Part shown: in pieces, positions 9,035 through 17,006 of the stretch
Numbering within the stretch: the stretch's first letter is position 1
Layout of the letters: each line of letters opens with the position of its first letter
Assembly (NCBI GenBank): GCA_903913285.1
Contig: CAIWKO010000054.1
Span: forward strand, 22,253-86,252
Direction of reading: 5' to 3'
Source of the DNA: an uncultured Bacteroidales bacterium
Lineage (GTDB): Bacteria > Bacteroidota > Bacteroidia > Bacteroidales > CAIWKO01
Length of the DNA stretch: 64,000 nucleotides
Notes under the pieces: generated by a model
Databases searched by the model: none
Told to the model about the DNA's origin: nothing
The model's input: only the letters and a program-made list of their open reading frames with translations
Translations under genes and position numbers: made by a program

Positions 9035-9583
9035 TTACAACAAGGTCAACGTTTCTATGGCTTTCAAAGCATTTTTATACCGCTCATCGCCCAAACCCGA
9101 CACTACGGCAAAGTTTACCCTGCGCTCCGTTAATTCCCGATGATACCAATCGAAAAAATACCGGCGCATGTGCGGATGTTCACGCAGCGGATCGGCTTCC
9201 CAGGGCAGATCGATATCGCACAGCAGATACAGATCGTATTTCACCTTCGGCAGGTTTTCGGCCACCCATGCGGGGCATTTTTGGTAGCGATGCTCTGCCC
9301 AGATCTTTATCACGCTAAGTTCCGTATCGCAAAACAAAAAACGGGTTGCCATTTTTTGCAAACATTTTTCGGCGGCAATTTGCTTTTTGGCCATAAACGT
9401 CAAATCGTCGTAAGTGTATTCGCGGCCCAGCTTGTCGAGATATTTTCGGGCAAATTCGGGCACGCAAACCGTGTTGAAATGCCGCGCCAGATAAACCGAC
9501 AGCGACGATTTGCCCGTAGATTCGGGCCCGGTGATGGCCACCCGCACTATGCGGCGCGTTGTTTCGTGTAGTCCTTTTTCCAT
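9035..9583 (-). CDS. NadR-type ATPase / probable ribosylnicotinamide kinase
   Basis: 182 aa from the ATG at 9583 (MEKGLHETTRRIVRVAITG). Walker A is GPESTGKSS (about residues 20-28), with YVPEFAR-like CVPEFARKYL and CDTELSVIKIW, blocks shared with the kinase domain of NadR. NadR also has an adenylyltransferase domain, which is missing here. The kinase phosphorylates nicotinamide riboside to NMN, trapping the vitamin after uptake. The gene overlaps the end of the PnuC transporter gene by 37 bp, which supports translational coupling and a shared salvage role. The start could be earlier, but a longer form gains no recognisable domain. Confidence 0.82.
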   Translation of the reverse strand: MEKGLHETTRRIVRVAITGPESTGKSSLSVYLARHFNTVCVPEFARKYLDKLGREYTYDDLTFMAKKQIAAEKCLQKMATRFLFCDTELSVIKIWAEHRYQKCPAWVAENLPKVKYDLYLLCDIDLPWEADPLREHPHMRRYFFDWYHRELTERRVNFAVVSGLGDERYKNALKAIETLTLL

Positions 9584-10167
9584 TTCAAATATCCGTAAAC
9601 GGACAAAAGTGTAAAGATAAAATATAGCGGCGAGAAGGCGAAAAGATGTTTGAAAAAATAAATAGCGGTGCAGTTCAGGTTTATCACGATCCACATCAGC
9701 CAGTGTTCCATTATTTTTTTCGCCATGGCGTATGTGGCGATAACGCCCCAAACCGTCACCAGCGAATCCCAATACGGGAAAGCGGCGTCGGTGTAGTTCC
9801 TCAAAAAATAGCCCAAAACGCCCGTCAGGCCGAAACCCAGTATCAGCATCACGATAAACTCCTTGCGGAACAATTTGCGGATGGGAACTTCATATTTTTT
9901 CTGCCCGCCGAACACCCAGAAATACCAGCCGTAGATCGTTATCACCAGATAGAAGACCTGTAGAATTACATCGGCATACAGCTTCGAAAAAAAGAAAACC
10001 CACATCGAAATGATCACGTTCAGCAAACCCACGGGCCAGCACCAGATGTTTTGTTTCGCCTCGAGCCAAACCCCCACCAGGCCGAGCACCGAACCGGTGA
10101 TTTCAACCCAATGAACCAACATCCATTGCAAAATAATATCGATACGGTCAACTTGCAGCAACAACAT
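9547..10167 (-). CDS. pnuC: PnuC-family vitamin transporter
   Basis: 206 aa with about seven hydrophobic segments. Typical PnuC features are EITGSVLGLVGVWLEAKQN, WCWPVGLLNVIISMWVFF, LQVFYLVITIYGWYFW and, later, W.VINLNCTAIYFFK. The family facilitates diffusion of nicotinamide riboside, thiamine (PnuT) or riboflavin (PnuX) across the inner membrane. The overlapping NadR-type kinase favours nicotinamide riboside. A YkoF-like protein 106 bp upstream on the same strand hints at thiamine, but no TPP riboswitch motif was seen. Substrate therefore stays open. An internal Met at residue 16 is a possible alternative start. Confidence 0.88.
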   Translation of the reverse strand: MLLLQVDRIDIILQWMLVHWVEITGSVLGLVGVWLEAKQNIWCWPVGLLNVIISMWVFFFSKLYADVILQVFYLVITIYGWYFWVFGGQKKYEVPIRKLFRKEFIVMLILGFGLTGVLGYFLRNYTDAAFPYWDSLVTVWGVIATYAMAKKIMEHWLMWIVINLNCTAIYFFKHLFAFSPLYFIFTLLSVYGYLKWKKDYTKQRAA

Positions 10168-10273
10168 AATCAGAATTCTTAAAAATCAGATTTAACGAGC
10201 TAATAGTTCATAAAGGAAAAAGTTTAAAAAGCATTTTTAACTATTCACTATTAACTATTAACTGTTCACTTCC

Positions 10274-10531
10274 TCACCATTTCTCAACGATTTGCAGATC
10301 GGCGTTAATCACCTTCATCACGAAAACCGAATGCGGCAATTCGAACGATTTCTCCATTTCGTTGGTCAGCGCCTGCATCACATCTTTATATTCGCCGAAC
10401 ACCTGCGTGCTCATGCCGTTGGTGGTGCATCTGAGGGTTTTGTAGCCATTGATGCGGTCGATAAAACCGGTTATAGCCGGAAGATATTCGTTCAACAGGG
10501 GATAATAACTTATTTCGACAGAAATTTTCAT
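10274..10531 (-). CDS. YkoF-like (thiamine/HMP-binding) small protein
   Basis: 85 aa. The pattern ISYYPLLNEYLPAITGFI ... NGMSTQVFGEYKDVMQAL ... HSVFVMKVINADL matches one half of the duplicated B. subtilis YkoF fold, which binds thiamine or its hydroxymethylpyrimidine. The length fits a single ferredoxin-like domain. It precedes pnuC on the same strand by 106 bp. There is no signal peptide. The assignment is by pattern recall only, so the ligand is uncertain. Confidence 0.55.
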   Translation of the reverse strand: MKISVEISYYPLLNEYLPAITGFIDRINGYKTLRCTTNGMSTQVFGEYKDVMQALTNEMEKSFELPHSVFVMKVINADLQIVEKW

Positions 10532-10576
10532 AAATATTTATTTTTGGGAATGCAAATATACGTGCAAAATTATTAG

Positions 10577-10584
10577 TATTTTTG
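10577..10584 (+). promoter_or_regulatory. Possible -7 element for the 10696 lipoprotein gene
   Basis: TATTTTTG matches TAnnTTTG, 112 bp before the start codon. No TTTG at the expected -33 distance was found. Confidence 0.25.
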
Positions 10585-10695
10585 AAAACGAATCCCGGGT
10601 GCATAAAATCCTGTTGATCGGTAATTTTTATTAACAAAAGCGCAATGCTGCATATCGGGTTTAAGGATGGCATTTTGCTTTACAAAACCTAACAG

Positions 10696-11250
10696 ATGAG
10701 AAGAATTTTTTTATTCATTGCAATCGGTGTTTTTGCTTTCTTTCTAAGCAGTTGTTTAACCGTCGAAAAAAAACAATACACATTTGAACTCACCGGAAAA
10801 GATTCGGGAAAACTCACCATTAAGTATATCAACATCATGTCGAACGTCGATTCGGCCGGATATACCGAGCCCAAAGATTTTGAAGACCTGTTGACAAGTT
10901 ATATTAATGGTAGCAAGATCGAAGAATCCTATCCCGATGCAAAAAATATCAGCAAACGTTTGTTCGAAGAAAACGGCGTATTGTGCGGCGAAGTGATCAT
11001 GGAATTTCCGAGCATTAAAGCTGCACGCTTGTATCAATTCGATTCAAAAAGCCCGTTCATGTTCTATGCAAGCTCTGTCGACGGCGAAACTTATGTTGAA
11101 TCGAACGGAACTTATGGCGGCGACAATATGCCCGTGGTGATGTTTCCCACCAAGCTGAAAACTTTAACCGTAACCACCAGCGTCAGCAAACCTACCGACG
11201 AAAAATTCGTCAGCTTGCTTGGCGAATACAACAAGTGGAAGAAAAAATAA
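10696..11250 (+). CDS. Lipoprotein of unknown function
   Basis: 184 aa. The N-terminus MRRIFLFIAIGVFAFFLSSC is a lipoprotein signal with the lipidated Cys at residue 20. The rest is a soluble domain with mixed beta strands (YTFELTGKDSGKLTIKYINI; EVIMEFPSIKAARLYQF) and no family I recognise. It is expected at the periplasmic face or outer membrane. Transcription probably ends at the terminator shared with the convergent gene at 11296. Confidence 0.75.
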   Translation: MRRIFLFIAIGVFAFFLSSCLTVEKKQYTFELTGKDSGKLTIKYINIMSNVDSAGYTEPKDFEDLLTSYINGSKIEESYPDAKNISKRLFEENGVLCGEVIMEFPSIKAARLYQFDSKSPFMFYASSVDGETYVESNGTYGGDNMPVVMFPTKLKTLTVTTSVSKPTDEKFVSLLGEYNKWKKK

Positions 11251-11261
11251 ATCCAATACAA

Positions 11262-11298
11262 AAAAAAAGCCCTTGATGATTCAAGGGCTTTTTTTTTA
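11262..11298. terminator. Bidirectional terminator between convergent genes
   Basis: A perfect stem AAGCCCTTGA / TCAAGGGCTT with loop TGAT, preceded by A8 and followed by T9, works in both directions. It overlaps the stop of the minus-strand gene by a few bases. Confidence 0.88.
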
Positions 11299-11793
11299 AT
11301 GTGTCATGGCGGGTTTTTGTCGGTTTTCTTTTAATTTCTCAACCAGCATTTTGTTGAACTCTTTTTCGGCCAGATAAAGCTGAACCACTTTAACGCTGCC
11401 GATCACCCTGGTGAATTTGGGGTAATACTCTTTTTTCAGGTCGAGCAAACTTTGTTCCTGCGCCAGTTGAGCATTCACAATCTGGTCGGCCTGATCTTCG
11501 GTCATATTTTCTGTGCCGTTTAGCTTCAAATTGCGGTTATTTTGGCGGTTTTCTTTTTGCAGGTCGGTTTTTTTGGCTTCATACTCGTTATATAGCGGCC
11601 AGAAATTCTCAGCTTCTTTTGCGCTCAGGGTAATTTTGTCGCTGATAAAAGCAATTTTCATTGCCTGCACTTTTTCCTTTTTTTCCTGCATTTTAGTGTT
11701 GGTGTTACCTGCACTTTGTGCAAAAACGCTTCCGTTCGCAAAAAACAGGAAGGCGGTTGCGATAATTCCGAATAATACTGCTTTTGTTTTCAT
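11296..11793 (-). CDS. Periplasmic helical protein (Spy/CpxP-like sensor candidate)
   Basis: 165 aa. A signal peptide (VLFGIIATAFLFFANGSVFAQ) precedes a highly charged, mainly helical domain: MKIAFISDKITLSAKEAENFWPLYNEYEAKK (quoted in part as AENFWPLYNEYEAK), MTEDQADQIVNAQL and LKKEYYPKFTRVIG. The pattern L-x-x-x-E-A-x-x-F-W-P-x-Y is common in Bacteroidota proteins encoded beside ECF sigma factors, and the helical layout recalls Spy/CpxP periplasmic chaperones. It is the last gene of the sigma/anti-sigma operon, 22 bp after its neighbour. I infer an envelope-stress role. Confidence 0.7.
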   Translation of the reverse strand: MKTKAVLFGIIATAFLFFANGSVFAQSAGNTNTKMQEKKEKVQAMKIAFISDKITLSAKEAENFWPLYNEYEAKKTDLQKENRQNNRNLKLNGTENMTEDQADQIVNAQLAQEQSLLDLKKEYYPKFTRVIGSVKVVQLYLAEKEFNKMLVEKLKENRQKPAMTH

Positions 11794-11815
11794 AATGATT
11801 ATTTTAATTTAATTA

Positions 11816-12355
11816 TTAATTTTCGGGGTCGATATTTTCGTTGTTGAGATATTCCAGAATGTCGTTATTATTGATGGTGGTATCGAACACGAATTTGGGT
11901 TCTTTTATTTGCTGTTTCACGCTGGTGTCGTCCATCTGAGCAACTGTAGCGAACTCATCGGGATTAAAAAACTTAATGCTGTCGCTGCTCATTTCCACCA
12001 GAGTATTTTCGTCGAGGTTATCTTCCAGATATTCCGTAATGGCGTCTTCATAGCTATTCAACGAAGCAAATTGTTCATGATTTTGAGTTTTGTGCGGCAG
12101 CAAAAGCGTAAAAATAAACAGCACGGCTATCACGGCAGCTGCCAAACCCGAAACCAGCGCGATGCGATGCGTCATACTGACTTTTTTCCCCTTTGTGGGA
12201 TGCTGCGATTGTATCTTTTCCAGTAAAACAGAAGGTAGCTGCTCAAAATAACCTTCGGGCACTTTAAACGGATTATCCGAACCGGGCAGAGCTTTTCGTT
12301 CTGATTCCGGTTCGATTTGATCCGCTGTTGGTATTTTAAAGGTCTGTTTTTTCAT
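11816..12355 (-). CDS. Single-pass membrane protein, probable anti-sigma factor
   Basis: 179 aa. A cytosolic N-terminus of about 60 residues includes GSDNPFKVPEGYFEQLPSVL, a motif common in Bacteroidota sigma-associated membrane proteins. One transmembrane helix (ALVSGLAAAVIAVLFIFTLLL) lies at about 65-86, followed by a periplasmic domain rich in Asp, Glu and Asn. No zinc-binding anti-sigma motif (HxxxCxxC) is present. Its position between the sigma factor and the periplasmic protein supports an anti-sigma role; this is inference from context. Confidence 0.65.
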   Translation of the reverse strand: MKKQTFKIPTADQIEPESERKALPGSDNPFKVPEGYFEQLPSVLLEKIQSQHPTKGKKVSMTHRIALVSGLAAAVIAVLFIFTLLLPHKTQNHEQFASLNSYEDAITEYLEDNLDENTLVEMSSDSIKFFNPDEFATVAQMDDTSVKQQIKEPKFVFDTTINNNDILEYLNNENIDPEN

Positions 12356-12392
12356 GTTGCTGGTAGTTTAGATTAAAATATTATCGAAAGGT

Positions 12393-12941
12393 TTAATTGT
12401 CGATCAAATTTTTTTCAATTTTTTTAAAAGCGACGTGATATGATGCTTTCAGCGCGCCTTCGCTGGTGTTTAAAATCTCCGATATTTCCCCGAAAGGCAA
12501 TTCGTCGAAATAGCGCATATTAAAAACCAAACGCTGCCGTTCGGGCAGGGCGAGTATCTCTTTTTGCAGCTTCAGTTGAATTTCTTCGGCATTAAAATAA
12601 TTATCATCTTTCAGCGAATTGGCGAGTTTTTGCTCCACGCTGAAAAAAGGAATAAAATTCAGCAGTTTTTTACTTCGCAAAAAAGCCAGCGCTTCATTCA
12701 CGGCAATACGGTATATCCAGGTCGATAATTTGGAATCTTCTCTGAAACTTTCGAAATTATTCCAGATCTTCAAAAATATATTCTGAACGGTGTCGTTAGT
12801 ATCTTCGTGCGAAATAACGATCTTGCGTACCAGCCAGTAAATCTTTTCCTGATAGGCACGAATCAGCAGCGTAAACCCTTTGTTTCGGGTATTTACGTCA
12901 CGAAGTTGAAGTAAAATTTCCTCGTCTGATTCTGAATGCAT
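12393..12941 (-). CDS. ECF-type RNA polymerase sigma factor
   Basis: 182 aa. Region 2 is YQEKIYWLVRKIVISHEDTN DTVQNIF... with the KLSTWIYRIAVNEALAFLR core of 2.3-2.4. Region 4 at the C-terminus is LPERQRLVFNMRYFDELPFG followed by the recognition helix NTSEGALKASYHVAFKKI. There is no region 1.1 or 3, so it is an ECF factor. It directs core polymerase to a small regulon, and is probably held inactive by the membrane protein encoded 37 bp downstream. Autoregulation is likely but no clear promoter was assigned. Confidence 0.93.
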   Translation of the reverse strand: MHSESDEEILLQLRDVNTRNKGFTLLIRAYQEKIYWLVRKIVISHEDTNDTVQNIFLKIWNNFESFREDSKLSTWIYRIAVNEALAFLRSKKLLNFIPFFSVEQKLANSLKDDNYFNAEEIQLKLQKEILALPERQRLVFNMRYFDELPFGEISEILNTSEGALKASYHVAFKKIEKNLIDN

Positions 12942-13069
12942 ATCAAAATTTGAAGTTTAGATGAACGCCGGTTAAGAAAGTTTAAAATAACACAAATTTT
13001 TTGTAAAAACCGTTCACATCCGGTTTCTAAAAAATGATGTTACTTTGCAATAATTTAATAACGCATAAA

Positions 13070-13474
13070 ATGAAAAAAATATTTTTTATCCTGCTTTCGA
13101 TCCTCATATTAGCATCGTGCACTTCCAAAAGAGAAAAAGCCATAGTGTTGAACAAATCGGGTATTCATAAAATGAATGATAATCATATCAAAGAAGCCCT
13201 GGCCGATTTCGACAAGGCTGTACAAACCGATCCTACGTTTGATCAGGCTTATTATTACCGCGGAAACATGAAATTCAGTTTAACCGACTATCAGGGCGCT
13301 TTGGCCGATTACACAAAAGCTATTGAGCTGAACCCGGGCTTTATGGATGCGTATTGCAACCGGGCTCAGGTATATCAATCCATTGATCAGTTAGACAAAG
13401 CATGTCCCGATTGGAAAAAAGCAAAAGAATTGGGTCGTCCGAACCTGGAAGATAAATTAAGCCATTGCAACTAA
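13070..13474 (+). CDS. TPR lipoprotein
   Basis: 134 aa from the ATG at 13070; the upstream reading from 13034 adds residues without signal character. MKKIFFILLSILILASC is a lipoprotein signal. Two to three tetratricopeptide repeats follow: HIKEALADFDKAVQTDPTFD, QAYYYRGNMKFSLTDYQGAL and FMDAYCNRAQVYQSIDQL. TPRs mediate protein contacts; the partner is unknown. It converges on ychF with only 2 bp between the stops. Confidence 0.85.
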   Translation: MKKIFFILLSILILASCTSKREKAIVLNKSGIHKMNDNHIKEALADFDKAVQTDPTFDQAYYYRGNMKFSLTDYQGALADYTKAIELNPGFMDAYCNRAQVYQSIDQLDKACPDWKKAKELGRPNLEDKLSHCN

Positions 13475-13476
13475 AC

Positions 13477-14574
13477 TTACACGTTGAAGCGGATGTGCAT
13501 GATATCGCCTTCTTCAACGATATAATTTTTTCCTTCAACATTAAATTTGCCAGCTTCCTTGCAGGCGTGTTCCGAGCCTAAAGTCACAAAATCGTTATAT
13601 TTCATAACTTCAGCCCTGATAAAACCTCTTTCAAGGTCGGAATGTATTACGCCCGATGCCTGCGGGGCTGTCATGCCGGCTTTAATGGTCCAGGCTTTCG
13701 CTTCTTTGGGTCCGGCAGTATAAAAGGTGCGCAGGTTGAGCAAATGAAATGCCGATTTGATGAGTTTGTTCACACCGGGTTCTGAAAGTCCCACGTCGTT
13801 CAGAAATATCATGCGGTCTTCAATAGTTTCCAGTTCGGCGATCTCGGCTTCCAGTTTTCCGGCGATAACCAAAACTTCCGTGTTCTCATTTTTAACCGCT
13901 TCTTTCAATTGGTCAACATAAGCATTTCCGTTCACGGCCGAAGCGTCGTCCACGTTACAGACATAAATAACAGGTTTTTCGGTAAGCAAACACAGATCGC
14001 GCACCAGTTTACGGTCTTCAGCCGAAACATCTAAAGTTCGGGCCGACTGAAACGATTCAAGATGGTTTTTATAATGCGTCAGTACATCAAAAGCGCGTTT
14101 GGCTTCTTTATCTCCGGTTTTTGCAAGCTTCTCGGTCTTCACCAGTTTGCGGTCTATCAGATCCAGATCATTTATCTGCAACTCCAGGTCGATAATTTCT
14201 TTATCGCGAACCGCATTTACCGAACCTTCAATATGTGGCAGGTTTTCATCATCAAAACAGCGTATCACATGTATGATAGCATCCGTTTGACGTATGTCTG
14301 AAAGGAATGAATTGCCAACGCCTTCTCCCTTGCTCGAACCTTTGGTCAGTCCCGGAATATCAACTATTTCAACGGCAGCATGAACCACTTTGGCCGCCTT
14401 TACCAGTTTCTCCAGAACATACAAACGGTCGTCGGGAACATTCACGATCGCCACGTTCGATTTGTTTGAACTGAACGCAAAATTGGTGATCTGCGCTTTT
14501 GTATTCGACATGCAATTAAAGATGGTGGTTTTGCCGCTATTCGCCAAACCTATGATTCCGCAATTCAAACCCAT
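13477..14574 (-). CDS. ychF: YchF/Obg-family ATPase (OLA1-like)
   Basis: 365 aa from the ATG at 14574 (MGLNCGIIG), the position where YchF proteins normally start; the open frame to 14634 was trimmed. P-loop GLANSGKTT is a variant of the usual GLPNVGKST. Switch and G3 are VDIPGLTKGSSKGEG. The base-specificity motif CNVDD replaces NKxD, as in YchF proteins, which prefer ATP. The C-terminal TGS domain ends KNYIVEEGDIMHIRFNV. YchF binds the ribosome and has been linked to stress control. Cytosolic. Confidence 0.95.
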   Translation of the reverse strand: MGLNCGIIGLANSGKTTIFNCMSNTKAQITNFAFSSNKSNVAIVNVPDDRLYVLEKLVKAAKVVHAAVEIVDIPGLTKGSSKGEGVGNSFLSDIRQTDAIIHVIRCFDDENLPHIEGSVNAVRDKEIIDLELQINDLDLIDRKLVKTEKLAKTGDKEAKRAFDVLTHYKNHLESFQSARTLDVSAEDRKLVRDLCLLTEKPVIYVCNVDDASAVNGNAYVDQLKEAVKNENTEVLVIAGKLEAEIAELETIEDRMIFLNDVGLSEPGVNKLIKSAFHLLNLRTFYTAGPKEAKAWTIKAGMTAPQASGVIHSDLERGFIRAEVMKYNDFVTLGSEHACKEAGKFNVEGKNYIVEEGDIMHIRFNV

Positions 14575-14751
14575 AAAATTCTTTTTTGCAAATGTAGCCA
14601 TTTTTGAGTCTGCGACGGCTATTGTACGCATCATTAATCCTGATTTGGATTTTAACAGGCATAACGTCAGGCTGCTAAAAAAACTTATTCTTTATTTTTG
14701 AACAATCTTTAGCGAAACAGTAAAAAGCTATAAATTTGAAAAAAAATATTT

Positions 14752-15594
14752 ATGCCAACAAACGACGAATTAAAAAATATTGCCACTCAGGTTAGGCGCG
14801 ATCTGCTACGAATGATACACGCAGTTAATTCAGGCCATCCCGGCGGTTCATTGGGCTGTGCCGATCTGATCACCTGCCTCTATTTTTCCGTAATGGAACA
14901 TAATCCCCACTTCACCATGGACGGGTTGAACGAAGATATTTTCTTTTTGTCGAACGGACATCTGTCTGCCGCATGGTATAGTGTGTTGGCACGTTCGGGA
15001 TATTTTCCCGTTTCGGAGCTTGCCACTTTCCGTAAGTTGGGATCCCGTTTGCAGGGGCATCCCACACCGGCCGAACATTTGCCCGGCATCCGCATAGCAT
15101 CCGGTTCGTTGGGACAGGGAATGTCGAATGCAATTGGAACTGCAACTTCAAAAAAACTCAATAAAGATACACATCTGGTTTTTAGTTTGCACGGCGACGG
15201 TGAACTGGATGAAGGGCAAATTTGGGAAGCTATGATGTATGCTGCTGCCAAAAAGGTCGATAATCTGATATCGATAGTTGATTGTAACGGGAAACAGATC
15301 GACGGGCCGGTAGAGGAAGTAATGTCTCTGGGCAACCTGCATGCCAAGTTCGAGGCATTCGGGTGGAAGGTGTTTGAGATGAACGGAAACAACATCCCCG
15401 AAGTTATTGATATGCTCAAGATCGCAAAAGCAAATACTTTTAAAGGGCAGCCCATCGTTATATTGATGAAGACCGAAATGGGTTTCGGAGTTGATTTTAT
15501 GATGGGCACACACAAATGGCACGGTGTGGCTCCCAACGACGAACAATTGAAAACAGCATTGGCTCAATTACCCGAAACGCTCGGCGATTATTAA
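14752..15594 (+). CDS. Transketolase, N-terminal subunit
   Basis: 280 aa, the length of the TPP pyrophosphate-binding half of a split transketolase. Motifs: HAVNSGHPGGSLGCADL near residue 25, LSNGHLSAAWYSVL, HPTPAEHLPGIRIASGSLG, the TPP motif HGDGELDEGQIWEAMMYAA ending near DCNGKQIDG, and GVDFMMGTHKWHG. It moves two-carbon units in the pentose phosphate pathway together with the subunit at 17007-17963. The two halves are usually adjacent; here a VWA gene lies between, 14 bp from this stop. Confidence 0.94.
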   Translation: MPTNDELKNIATQVRRDLLRMIHAVNSGHPGGSLGCADLITCLYFSVMEHNPHFTMDGLNEDIFFLSNGHLSAAWYSVLARSGYFPVSELATFRKLGSRLQGHPTPAEHLPGIRIASGSLGQGMSNAIGTATSKKLNKDTHLVFSLHGDGELDEGQIWEAMMYAAAKKVDNLISIVDCNGKQIDGPVEEVMSLGNLHAKFEAFGWKVFEMNGNNIPEVIDMLKIAKANTFKGQPIVILMKTEMGFGVDFMMGTHKWHGVAPNDEQLKTALAQLPETLGDY

Positions 15595-15608
15595 CCTAAG
15601 CTAAAAAA

Positions 15609-16997
15609 ATGAAACATCTGTTCCTGAAGTTTTTTCTGTTAGCACTTTGCGGCATGCTTTTGACCGTAAACAGTTTTGCGCAGGTTAAAGAAAAAGAAAA
15701 ACCGAAACCTGTAACGCGCATATTGTTTGTTTTCGATGCTTCGCAAAGTATGCTCGGCTTGTGGCAAAGCGACCGTAAGATAACGATAGCCAACAAACTG
15801 ATGGCCGAAATACTGGATAGTTTGGTCGATGTTCCCGATCTGCAATTGGGTTTGCGGGTTTTTGGCCATCAAAAAACATTTCCGCCTCAGGATTGTAACG
15901 ATTCGAAACTGGAAATTCCGATAGGCTACTTCAATATCGAAAAGATCAAGAACAAACTAAAAACCGTTAATCCGAAAGGTACCACTCCGATAGCCGCTTC
16001 GCTCGAAGCTGCCGGAGGTGATTTTCCGCCCTGCGATAATTGCAGGAACATCATTATATTAATTACCGACGGAATTGAAGAATGCAGCGGCGACCCCTGC
16101 GCGGTTTCATTGGCCTTGCAAAAGAACGGTATTGCGCTCAAGCCTTTTATCATCGGTATCGGAAAAAGCTTTAAAGATGCTTTCGATTGCGTGGGAACTT
16201 ATTTTGATGCAACCACCGAAAAAGATTTCAGCAATGCCCTCAAAGTGGTGATATCGCAAGCGCTCAATTCTACCACCGCTCAGGTGAATTTGATGGATGC
16301 TTACGGAAAATCTACCGAAACCAATGTAGGTATGACCTTCTACGATAATTTTTCGGGGCTTATCAAATATGATTTCGTGCACACGATAAATAATATGGGA
16401 TTGCCCGATACCCTGATACTCGATCCTTTGCTGGCATATAATATCGTGGTGCATACCATTCCGCCCGTGCATAAGGATAGTGTGGCCATCACACCCGGAA
16501 AACATACCACTATTGCTATAGATGCACCGCAAGGCTCTCTGGAATTGAAAGTAGGAGGGAACTACCCTTCGGTAAAAAACCTTTCGTGCATCGTTAGGCA
16601 AGCAGGTAAGATGCAAACGCTGAATGTGCAGTCGTTTAATGATAAGACAAAATATATTATCGGCAAATACGATCTGGAAGTGCTGAGCCTGCCGCGTATG
16701 CAAGTGAAAGATGTGGAAATACGCCAAAGTTATAATACCACGGTCGAAATACCGATGCCCGGCATAGCTGTGATACAGCCGAGCATGAGAGGGTATGGGG
16801 CCATTTATCTGGAAGATAAGAACAAACTCACGATGATATATACCCTGAACGAAAGCGGCGAACAGGAAACCCTGTATATGCTTCCGGGAAACTATCGCGT
16901 GATATTCCGTTCGAAAGGTTCAACCCGATCGTTATATACCGTCGAAAAATCGTTTAAAATTGAATCGGGTGCAACTACCCACGTGAATTTTTATTAA
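15609..16997 (+). CDS. Secreted von Willebrand factor A domain protein
   Basis: 462 aa. A signal peptide (FFLLALCGMLLTVNSFAQ) precedes a VWA domain at about 38-215 with an intact metal-ion site: FDASQSM (DxSxS), the Thr in KGTTPIAASLEAAG, and ITDGIEECSGDPC. The rest is beta-rich (LELKVGGNYPSVKNL; IPMPGIAVIQPSMRG) and ends near a PEGA-like segment, LYMLPGNYRVIFRSKGS. It should act in the periplasm or at the surface, probably as a binding protein. It lies between the two transketolase subunit genes, with gaps of 14 and 9 bp, so it must be co-transcribed with them. Confidence 0.88.
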   Translation: MKHLFLKFFLLALCGMLLTVNSFAQVKEKEKPKPVTRILFVFDASQSMLGLWQSDRKITIANKLMAEILDSLVDVPDLQLGLRVFGHQKTFPPQDCNDSKLEIPIGYFNIEKIKNKLKTVNPKGTTPIAASLEAAGGDFPPCDNCRNIIILITDGIEECSGDPCAVSLALQKNGIALKPFIIGIGKSFKDAFDCVGTYFDATTEKDFSNALKVVISQALNSTTAQVNLMDAYGKSTETNVGMTFYDNFSGLIKYDFVHTINNMGLPDTLILDPLLAYNIVVHTIPPVHKDSVAITPGKHTTIAIDAPQGSLELKVGGNYPSVKNLSCIVRQAGKMQTLNVQSFNDKTKYIIGKYDLEVLSLPRMQVKDVEIRQSYNTTVEIPMPGIAVIQPSMRGYGAIYLEDKNKLTMIYTLNESGEQETLYMLPGNYRVIFRSKGSTRSLYTVEKSFKIESGATTHVNFY

Positions 16998-17006
16998 ATT
17001 AAACTC

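Noticed and set aside
10168..10273. TPP riboswitch before pnuC
   Set aside because: No CTGAGA ... ACCTGA thi-box motifs in this 106-bp gap.
10645..10692. 15-codon upstream reading frame before the lipoprotein gene
   Set aside because: Has no ribosome-binding signal, no regulatory codon run and no terminator/anti-terminator pairing; likely chance.
14575..14634. N-terminal extension of ychF
   Set aside because: YchF proteins begin at MGLxCGI; the extra residues are not conserved in the family.
14880..15536. 218-aa minus-strand open frame
   Set aside because: Antisense to the transketolase N-terminal subunit.
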